DNA from: an uncultured Lachnospiraceae bacterium
GTDB lineage: Bacteria > Bacillota > Clostridia > Lachnospirales > Lachnospiraceae
Direction of reading: 5' to 3'
Assembly (NCBI GenBank): GCA_949076555.1
Contig: CARUOB010000031.1
Location: forward strand, 21,876 to 31,373
Length of the DNA: 9,498 bases
Positions 3,976 to 9,498 of this stretch are shown here, one piece after another; the stretch's first letter is position 1; each line of letters starts with the position of its first letter. Under the pieces are notes generated by a model. The model was given only the letters and a program-made list of their open reading frames with translations, was not told the origin of the DNA and ran no database searches. The position numbers and the translations under genes are program-made.

Positions 3976-5373
3976 ATGAGACTTTTAGAGAAAACACCAC
4001 ACAAATTCATCGGAGACAAAAACTTTTATAAGATGGTGCTTGCCATTGCGGTTCCCATCATGATTCAAAACGGCATCACAAACTTTGTGAGTCTTTTGGA
4101 CAACATTATGATCGGGCAGATCGGCACGGAACAAATGTCCGGCGTAGCCATCGTCAATCAACTCCTCTTCGTCTACAATCTCTGCCTGTTCGGAGGCGTG
4201 TCCGGCGCAGGTATTTTTACTGCGCAGTATTTTGGCCAAAAAAATCATGAGGGCGTCCGTCAGACCGTCCGCTTTAAAATATGGATGGTTTCGTTGATTA
4301 CTGTATTTACCATAATTTTACTTCTGACTGTCGGCGATCCGCTGATTATGCTCTATCTGCAGGGAGACGGCACAGCGGAAAGCGCGGCCGCCACTTTGCG
4401 TTACGGCAGAGAATATCTCCAGATTATGCTTCCCGGTCTGGTCCCTTTTATGCTGGTTCAGGTCTATTCCAGTACCCTGCGGGAGTGTGGAAAGACAATT
4501 CTGCCCATGAAAGCGGGCGTCATCGCGGTCTTTGTCAATCTGGTCCTGAATTACATATTAATTTACGGTAAATTTGGCGCACCGGCTCTTGGCGTGCAGG
4601 GCGCCGCCATTGCCACCATTATTTCCCGTTTTGTTGAATGCGGCATTGTGCTTATCCATACCCACCGCCACGCGCAGGACCATCCCTTTATCCAGGGACT
4701 TTACACCACCTTAAAGGTCCCTGCATCGCTTATGTTCAAAATCATTACAAAGGGTATGCCGCTTCTTTTAAACGAAACGTTCTGGGCTGCGGGAACGGCG
4801 ATGCTGACACAGTGCTATTCTGTCCGCGGCTTAAACGTGATAGCCGCGCTTAATATTTCCAATACGATCAACAACGTATTTAACATTGTATTTATCGCAC
4901 TTGGTGAATCCGTAGCAATCATTGTCGGCCAACTTCTGGGCGCAGGCAAAATGGACGAAGCGCGGGATACGGATAATAAAATGATCGCCTTTTCCGTATT
5001 CAGTTGTGTTATGATCGCCATCGTGATGCTCCCTTTGGCGCAGTTTTTCCCGCGGCTCTACAACACAAACGCTGAAGCGAGAACGCTCGCGACATACTTC
5101 ATCATGTTAACGGCTGTCTTTATGCCGCAGAACGCCTTTTTGCACGCCTCCTACTTTACACTGCGCTCCGGCGGTAAAACGATTATTACCTTTCTTTTCG
5201 ACAGCGTCTTTATCTGGTGTGTCAGCGTAGTGATCGCCTTTCTACTGAGCCGCTACACGAACCTGCCCGTGGCTGCCGTCTATGCTTTTGTACAGATGGG
5301 CGACTGGATCAAATGTGTCATCGGGTTCGTGCTGGTTAAGAAAGGGGTATGGCTGCAAAATATTGTCGCATAA
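3976..5373 (+). CDS. MATE family multidrug/toxin efflux transporter
   Basis: This inner-membrane antiporter is expected to export cationic drugs, dyes or metabolites using a sodium or proton gradient. The 465 residues show the two-fold MatE repeat with about twelve hydrophobic segments. The first half includes VPIMIQNGITNFVSLLDNIM (26-45) and AQYFGQ (83-88). The second half includes NETFWAAGTAML (266-277) and VGQLLGAGKMDEAR (317-330), the equivalent of the QYFGQ loop. The length is normal for the family and the frame is intact. A stop at 3964-3966 blocks any upstream start, and the preceding sequence has only a weak GGA. The first 20 residues resemble the usual short cytoplasmic N-terminus. 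It is transcribed alone and ends at a strong hairpin. The substrate is unknown. Confidence 0.93.
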   Translation: MRLLEKTPHKFIGDKNFYKMVLAIAVPIMIQNGITNFVSLLDNIMIGQIGTEQMSGVAIVNQLLFVYNLCLFGGVSGAGIFTAQYFGQKNHEGVRQTVRFKIWMVSLITVFTIILLLTVGDPLIMLYLQGDGTAESAAATLRYGREYLQIMLPGLVPFMLVQVYSSTLRECGKTILPMKAGVIAVFVNLVLNYILIYGKFGAPALGVQGAAIATIISRFVECGIVLIHTHRHAQDHPFIQGLYTTLKVPASLMFKIITKGMPLLLNETFWAAGTAMLTQCYSVRGLNVIAALNISNTINNVFNIVFIALGESVAIIVGQLLGAGKMDEARDTDNKMIAFSVFSCVMIAIVMLPLAQFFPRLYNTNAEARTLATYFIMLTAVFMPQNAFLHASYFTLRSGGKTIITFLFDSVFIWCVSVVIAFLLSRYTNLPVAAVYAFVQMGDWIKCVIGFVLVKKGVWLQNIVA

Positions 5374-5398
5374 TATTACATTTACATATCATGTTTAA

Positions 5399-5455
5399 AA
5401 AGCGCACAGACTATTCCGTTGTTATAAAGCAGAAACAGTCTGTGTGTTTCTATTT
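5399..5455 (+). terminator. Intrinsic terminator of the MATE gene
   Basis: CACAGACT (5405-5412) pairs with AGTCTGTG (5437-5444). The stem continues outward through G-U, C-G, G-U and A-T pairs to about 5400/5449. A T-rich tail TTTCTATTTTAT follows. Confidence 0.8.
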
Positions 5456-5526
5456 TATAATACTGGATTGTTATGTAATTTTAATGTTTGTAATTCGTAA
5501 ATAGTTTGGAAATTATTATAATATAC

Positions 5527-5555
5527 TTGCGTAAATTGAAATCTATTAGTATAAT
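5527..5555 (+). promoter_or_regulatory. Candidate promoter of the AAA+ ATPase gene
   Basis: TATAAT (5550-5555), a perfect -10, lies 17 bases after TTGCGT (5527-5532), a partial -35. A second TATAAT follows at 5563-5568 without a good -35. CTATTA (5543-5548) and TAATAG (5565-5570) form a dyad enclosing both -10 boxes, a possible operator. The surrounding 5456-5640 is very AT-rich and holds no gene. Confidence 0.55.
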
Positions 5556-5630
5556 ATAACCATATAATAGTCTATCCATTTCATTAGTATACTTTTGTTT
5601 TACACCGAAATACTACCTTATATAATAAGC

Positions 5631-5635
5631 GGAGG
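5631..5635 (+). promoter_or_regulatory. Ribosome binding site of the AAA+ ATPase gene
   Basis: GGAGG ends six bases before ATG 5642 and supports that start. Confidence 0.8.
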
Positions 5636-5641
5636 TATCTT

Positions 5642-7105
5642 ATGGCTATCGTAAGCGAAGAAAAAATCATTAAAGTTTTGTGGCAGTATAATCCTTGGTG
5701 GAGAGCGCCTTCCGCTGTCAAGGAAGATGCCAAGCCACAGCGACGACTGGCATATTATGAAGCGATGCAAATGTTGAAGCACCCCAGCATCCGCCGTTTT
5801 ATTGTGCTTTCCGGAGTAAGGCGGGTCGGCAAGACCACGATTCTCTATCAGATTATTGACAGGCTGCTGGACGAGGGTGTCAGTCCAAGAAATATCCTGT
5901 ACATTTCCTTTGACAATCCGATGTTAAAACTCGTCAATGTGGAAACAGTCCTATCCGCCTACGAATCCATGTATCCGATTGAAGGAGAAAAATATCTCTT
6001 CTTTGATGAGATACAGTACACGGATGATTGGGAATTATGGATGAAGGTCATATACGACAGCAGAAAAGATATCCGTATGGTAGCCACTGGCTCCGCAAGT
6101 CCGATTTTAGAAAAGGGGGCAGCCGACAGCGGCACCGGCAGATGGAATGTTCTGAAAATACCAACCATGTCCTTCTATGAATATTGTAAAGTGCTCGGTC
6201 TGGAAGACCCTCTGTCCACCGACACCGTACAGCCCTGTGAACTTGCAGACATGGATCACGCCAAGCTGGGTGAACTGGTGAACCGGTTTTTGCCTCTGCG
6301 AAATCATTTCAACCGGTATCTGACCATCGGTGGCTTTCCGGAGCTTGTATTGTCCGGCGATGATCTATATGCCCAGCGGATGCTCCGTGAAGATGTCGTA
6401 GACAAAGTCATCAAGCGCGACGTATTGTCTCTGTTTAACATCCGCAATCCTCTGCTCATGGAAAAGCTGTTTCTATACCTGTGCATGAACACCACGGAAA
6501 TTTTCAGCGCAACCACAGCCGCGAAGGAACTTGAAAATATCTCCGTCTCGACTATCGACAGCTATATTGCAGCTCTGGAAATGTCCAACCTCATCTATCT
6601 GGCCAAACCTGTAAATGTGGGCAGCAAAGGGGCACTAAAAGGAAAGCCCAAGATTTTTATCGCCGACGCCGCTATCCGCAATGCGGTGCTGATGATCGAT
6701 GATGTACTTTCGGACGAAACCGAACTTGGCATCATGGTGGAAACCGCCGTCTACAAACACATGGTTTCCTATTATCAGGGCACTCCGGCACAGCTTGGAT
6801 ACTTCAGAAATGCCAGAGACAATCACAAAGAAGTCGACGTTGTGATAGAGCTACCCCGGCGAAAAATTCTCTGCGAGGTAAAATACCGCAACAATTCCCA
6901 CATACCTGCCTCAGACGCAATCGTGGAATTGTGCAGAGATAAAACCACCAAGGTAACGCACGCCTTTCTGGTTACAAAAGAGATGCATGATTTCGGCATC
7001 ACCAAGCACGAAACGGCCACACCGATTGTTCGTGTGCCCGCCATTGCTTTTCTCTATCTTCTGGGAAAGGCGGAGGCGGACAGCAAAATAAATGGCGCAG
7101 TCTAA
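5642..7105 (+). CDS. AAA+ ATPase with C-terminal DUF4143-type nuclease-like domain
   Basis: The 487-residue protein belongs to the AAA_14/DUF4143 group of ATPases (COG1373-like), widespread in bacteria and archaea and of mostly unknown function. Residues 50-185 form the P-loop domain: Walker A GVRRVGKTT (58-66, Lys64), Walker B YLFFDEIQ (118-125, Asp122-Glu123), and a sensor-like VATGSAS (147-153). Residues about 245-325 look like a winged helix (RDVLSLFNIRNP, then a STIDSYIAALEMSNLIY stretch). The C-terminal part, 340-450, has a PD-(D/E)xK-like pattern: Glu367, then EVD with Asp399, then CEVK with Glu412 and Lys414. All these residues are present, so it is probably active. The gene stands alone with its own AT-rich leader and a terminator over its stop codon. 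Defence, toxin or DNA-processing roles are possible, and none is shown by context. Confidence 0.9.
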   Translation: MAIVSEEKIIKVLWQYNPWWRAPSAVKEDAKPQRRLAYYEAMQMLKHPSIRRFIVLSGVRRVGKTTILYQIIDRLLDEGVSPRNILYISFDNPMLKLVNVETVLSAYESMYPIEGEKYLFFDEIQYTDDWELWMKVIYDSRKDIRMVATGSASPILEKGAADSGTGRWNVLKIPTMSFYEYCKVLGLEDPLSTDTVQPCELADMDHAKLGELVNRFLPLRNHFNRYLTIGGFPELVLSGDDLYAQRMLREDVVDKVIKRDVLSLFNIRNPLLMEKLFLYLCMNTTEIFSATTAAKELENISVSTIDSYIAALEMSNLIYLAKPVNVGSKGALKGKPKIFIADAAIRNAVLMIDDVLSDETELGIMVETAVYKHMVSYYQGTPAQLGYFRNARDNHKEVDVVIELPRRKILCEVKYRNNSHIPASDAIVELCRDKTTKVTHAFLVTKEMHDFGITKHETATPIVRVPAIAFLYLLGKAEADSKINGAV

Positions 7106-7116
7106 CAGACTGCGCC
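7094..7116. terminator. Bidirectional terminator over the ATPase stop codon
   Basis: GGCGCAGTCT (7094-7103) and AGACTGCGCC (7107-7116) form a perfect 10-bp stem with a 3-base loop. The ATPase stop codon (7103-7105) sits at its tip. The leftward strand continues ATTTATTTTG, a T-rich tail suited to ending the epimerase operon. The rightward tail is less T-rich. It separates two convergent genes 23 bases apart. Confidence 0.8.
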
Positions 7117-7128
7117 GTAAGTTTCATA

Positions 7129-7782
7129 TCAAAACTGTGCCAGATACTTCTTTACATTTTCCGTAATGTTGCCGCCGAAAACCGCAGATCCCGCCACTAT
7201 CACGTTGGCGCCGACATCCAACACCATTTTTGCGTTCTCCACCGTAATACCGCCATCCACCTGAATATCGAGATCAAGCCCCATCTCGTCAGCCATCTCC
7301 CGCACCCGGCGGACACGTTCCGTCGACTCAGGTATGTATTTTTGCCCGCCAAATCCCGGCTCCACCGTCATAACCAGAAGCATATCCAGTTTCGACAGAT
7401 ATTTTCGGACCACCTCCACCGGTGTCTTCGGCTTAATCGCCATACCTACCCTGCAGCCCAGGTTTCGAATCAGATCTATCGTCTCCTCCGCATCGTCTGT
7501 GGCTTCCAGATGGAAGGTGATGCTGTCCGCACCGCATGCTTTAAACTCCTTCAAATAGCGGTCCGGATCGACGATCATCAAATGCACATCGAATACTCTG
7601 TCCGTCACAATGCGAATGGATCGAATCACAGGCATTCCGAAAGAAATTGAAGGTACAAACACCCCGTCCATCACATCAATATGTAAATACTCTGCTCCGG
7701 CCTCTCCCGCCTCCTTGATCTGCTCCCCCAGTCTGGCAAAATCAGCCGCCAGAATGGAGGGAGACAAAATTCTTTTACCCAT
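7129..7782 (-). CDS. rpe: Ribulose-phosphate 3-epimerase
   Basis: This cytoplasmic enzyme interconverts ribulose 5-phosphate and xylulose 5-phosphate, supplying the donor substrate of transketolase. From Met at 7782 the protein has 217 residues, the usual length, as a single TIM barrel: SPSILAADF (7-15), LHIDVMDGVFVPSISFG (33-49) with metal ligands His34 and Asp36, DVHLMI (65-70) with His67, TVEPGFGGQKYI (139-150), VDGGI (175-179) with Asp176, and the phosphate-binding VAGSAVFG (196-203). An upstream in-frame ATG at 7806 would add eight residues, but only GGAG stands before it, two bases away. GGAGGAAGG directly precedes 7782 at good spacing and the family N-terminus fits. It is the last gene of the leftward operon, 46 bases after the transketolase C-subunit. 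Confidence 0.94.
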   Translation of the reverse strand: MGKRILSPSILAADFARLGEQIKEAGEAGAEYLHIDVMDGVFVPSISFGMPVIRSIRIVTDRVFDVHLMIVDPDRYLKEFKACGADSITFHLEATDDAEETIDLIRNLGCRVGMAIKPKTPVEVVRKYLSKLDMLLVMTVEPGFGGQKYIPESTERVRRVREMADEMGLDLDIQVDGGITVENAKMVLDVGANVIVAGSAVFGGNITENVKKYLAQF

Positions 7783-7790
7783 CTTTCCTT

Positions 7791-7795
7791 CCTCC
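7791..7795 (-). promoter_or_regulatory. Ribosome binding site that decides the epimerase start
   Basis: On the minus strand GGAGG (7795-7791), followed by AAGG, lies eight bases before ATG 7782. It would be inside the coding sequence if the upstream ATG at 7806 were used. Confidence 0.7.
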
Positions 7796-7828
7796 GCAAC
7801 GTCCATTTCTCCGTCTGCGCACTACTCT

Positions 7829-8773
7829 TTATTTCCGCGCAAACTCCTTTGTCTTTTCATAGATGCTCTTGCCATCCAGACCATACTTCTCCACCAGCGC
7901 ATTCGCAGAACCGGACTCGCCAAATACATCCTGCATACCGATCCGCATAACGGGCGTGGGATGTTTCTCAGACAGACAGTCGCACACAGCGCTTCCAAGA
8001 CCACCGATCACGGTATGTTCCTCAGCCGTAACCACTTTGCCGGTCTTCTTTGCGGAAGCAAGCACCAGCTCTTCATCCAAAGGCTTGATCGTGTGGATAT
8101 TGATCACCTCCGCGCTGATACCGTCCGCAGCAAGCATTTCCGCCGCATCCAGAGCGGAAGAAACCGTGATACCGCTTGCAATGATCGTCACGTCCGTTCC
8201 TTCTCTCAGGAGGACACCTTTGCCGATTTCAAACTTATAATCCGGCTTGTCGTTGATCACCGGCACCGCCGCACGTCCAAAGCGCAGATATACCGGGCCT
8301 TCCATCTCAATCGCCGCTCTCACCGCCGCCTTCGCCTCCACATCATCAGAGGGCACGATAACGGTCATGCCGGGAATGGTTCTCATCAGCGCTACGTCCT
8401 CGTTACACTGATGGGTCGCGCCATCCTCACCTACGGTGATACCCGCATGGGTTGCGCCGATCTTTACATTTAAATGAGGATATCCGATAGAATTACGAAC
8501 CTGTTCAAAGTTACGTCCCGCCGCAAACATAGCAAAGGAACTGATAAAAGGTACTTTTCCGCAGGTAGCAAGTCCAGCCGCAATACCTGTCATATTGCAC
8601 TCCGCAATACCGCAGTCGATATGGCGGTCCGGAAACGCCTTCTGGAACACACCGGTTTTCGTCGCGCCTGCAAGGTCCGCATCCAGCACTACCAGATTGG
8701 GAAAGTCTGCACCACACTCAGCAAGTGCATTACCATAGCTTTCTCTTGTTGCTATCTTTTTCACATCTGCCAT
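7829..8773 (-). CDS. tkt: Transketolase, C-terminal (pyrimidine-binding) subunit
   Basis: This is half of a split transketolase, the thiamine-diphosphate enzyme that transfers two-carbon ketol units between sugar phosphates. The 314 residues contain the PYR domain and the C-terminal domain: DADLAGATKTGVF (31-43), GIAECNM (55-61) with Glu58, the probable cofactor-activating glutamate, SSFAMFAAGRNFEQVR (78-93), GITVGEDGATHQ (111-122), and a distal EEHTVIGGLGSAV. The enzyme needs the N-subunit encoded just upstream to bind the diphosphate. The start ATG shares one base with that gene's TAA (TAATG), and AGGAGGTG lies eight bases before it, so translation is probably coupled. Split transketolases are usual in archaea and many Clostridia. 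Length is normal and no key motif is missing. Confidence 0.95.
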   Translation of the reverse strand: MADVKKIATRESYGNALAECGADFPNLVVLDADLAGATKTGVFQKAFPDRHIDCGIAECNMTGIAAGLATCGKVPFISSFAMFAAGRNFEQVRNSIGYPHLNVKIGATHAGITVGEDGATHQCNEDVALMRTIPGMTVIVPSDDVEAKAAVRAAIEMEGPVYLRFGRAAVPVINDKPDYKFEIGKGVLLREGTDVTIIASGITVSSALDAAEMLAADGISAEVINIHTIKPLDEELVLASAKKTGKVVTAEEHTVIGGLGSAVCDCLSEKHPTPVMRIGMQDVFGESGSANALVEKYGLDGKSIYEKTKEFARK

Positions 8774-9498
8774 TAGTTTGCACCTCCTAATTCTTCACCG
8801 ATCTTTGCAAGATCTGCCATCGCCGTCGCGTACTCTTCATCGTTGGGCGCTTTGCCGTGCCATCCCGCACTGTTCTCCATGAAGGAAACACCTTTGCCCT
8901 TCACGGTTTTACAGATGATAGCGGTAGGCATACCCTTAGTCGCCTTCGCCTCCTTAAATGCCGCGTCGATCTGGTCAAAGTCGTTGCCGTCGATATTGAT
9001 TACGTGGAAGTTAAACGCCTCGAATTTCTTGTCGATCGGATAAGGCGAGCAAACGTCGTCAATCTTACCGTCAATCTGCAGTCCGTTGTTGTCCACGATC
9101 ACTACCAGATTGTCAAGTTTTCTGTGTCCCGCAAACATGGACGCCTCCCAAACCTGACCTTCCTGAATCTCACCGTCGCCAAGCAGAGTGTAAGTTCTGT
9201 AGTCCTTACCGTCCATCTTAGCCGCAAGCGCCATGCCTACCGCCGCGGAAATGCCCTGTCCCAGAGATCCCGAAGACATATCTACGCCGGGTGTCTCCTG
9301 CATACAGGGATGTCCCTGCAGATAGGAGCCAAGGTGGCGCAGCGTAGGAAGATCCTCCACCGGGAAATACCCTCTGTTTGCCAGAACAGAATAAAGGCCG
9401 GGAGCCGTATGTCCTTTGGAAAGCACAAAGCGATCCCTGTCCGCTTTCTTAGGGTCCTTCGGGTCAATGTTCATCTCCTCAAAATACAGGTAAGTAAA
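8773..9498 (-). CDS. tkt: Transketolase, N-terminal (TPP diphosphate-binding) subunit, 5' end outside window
   Basis: This subunit binds the diphosphate and metal of thiamine diphosphate in the split transketolase. The first in-window ATG (9474) is not the real start. The frame stays open to the window edge and reads F-T-Y-L-Y-F-E-E before M-N-I-D-P, the normal internal sequence of the family. About 35-40 residues are probably missing. Counted from that Met, the motifs are RFVLSKGH (15-22), GSLGQGISAAVGMALA (69-84), and the cofactor motif GDGEIQEGQVWEA (99-111) ending in DNN (128-130). WHGKAPN lies near the C-terminus. The stop overlaps the C-subunit start by one base. With the C-subunit and epimerase it forms an operon of the non-oxidative pentose phosphate pathway. 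Confidence 0.95.
   Translation of the reverse strand, partial: FTYLYFEEMNIDPKDPKKADRDRFVLSKGHTAPGLYSVLANRGYFPVEDLPTLRHLGSYLQGHPCMQETPGVDMSSGSLGQGISAAVGMALAAKMDGKDYRTYTLLGDGEIQEGQVWEASMFAGHRKLDNLVVIVDNNGLQIDGKIDDVCSPYPIDKKFEAFNFHVINIDGNDFDQIDAAFKEAKATKGMPTAIICKTVKGKGVSFMENSAGWHGKAPNDEEYATAMADLAKIGEELGGAN
8775..8800 (-). promoter_or_regulatory. Coupled ribosome binding site of the transketolase C-subunit
   Basis: AGGAGGTG lies inside the last codons of the N-subunit gene, eight bases before the C-subunit ATG at 8773. With the TAATG overlap this suggests stop-start translational coupling and balanced subunit synthesis. Confidence 0.7.

Noticed and set aside
7610..8473. 287-codon rightward frame antisense to transketolase
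   Set aside because: It is an antisense shadow of the strongly supported transketolase C-subunit and epimerase genes, with arginine/histidine-rich low-quality sequence.

Overview
The window looks like a chromosomal segment of a mid-GC Clostridia member, most likely Lachnospiraceae-like. This rests on strong AGGAGG-type ribosome binding sites, a DUF951 protein (a Firmicutes family), a two-subunit transketolase, and AT-rich intergenic DNA between roughly 50% GC genes. The taxonomic placement is inference. No rRNA, tRNA, CRISPR array, prophage or insertion sequence is visible.

Layout. Positions 1-75 hold a probable 3' end of an upstream gene and a strong intrinsic terminator. Positions 91-295 hold a structured repeat, one full unit and one partial unit with nearly identical 72-base cores, ending just before the leuA ribosome binding site. 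leuA (324-2006, +) encodes a full-length type-2 2-isopropylmalate synthase. The 407-base gap after leuA is not empty. It holds a 53-residue single-pass membrane peptide (2075-2236, +), an excellent leftward promoter (2304-2332, -), a convergent antisense RNA and a hairpin both transcripts would share. This has the architecture of a type I toxin-antitoxin locus, and I consider it the most interesting object in the window. A SIR2-family deacylase (2414-3130, +) and a DUF951 protein (3172-3351, +) follow.

A hairpin separates these from a leftward orphan BlaI/MecI-type repressor (3410-3745, -). Divergent from it is a MATE efflux transporter (3976-5373, +) with a poor ribosome binding site and a start codon almost on its predicted transcription start. 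After a terminator and an AT-rich region comes a solitary AAA+ ATPase with a C-terminal DUF4143/PD-(D/E)xK-like domain (5642-7105, +). Its stop codon lies in the loop of a perfect 10-bp hairpin between convergent genes.

The right end is a leftward operon, transketolase N-subunit (runs off the window at 9498), transketolase C-subunit, then ribulose-phosphate 3-epimerase. These are enzymes of the non-oxidative pentose phosphate pathway. The two transketolase genes share a TAATG stop/start overlap, which suggests coupled translation and a 1:1 complex. Three starts are revised here from the longest open frame: the epimerase starts at 7782, the DUF951 protein at 3172, and the transketolase N-subunit is open through the window edge.
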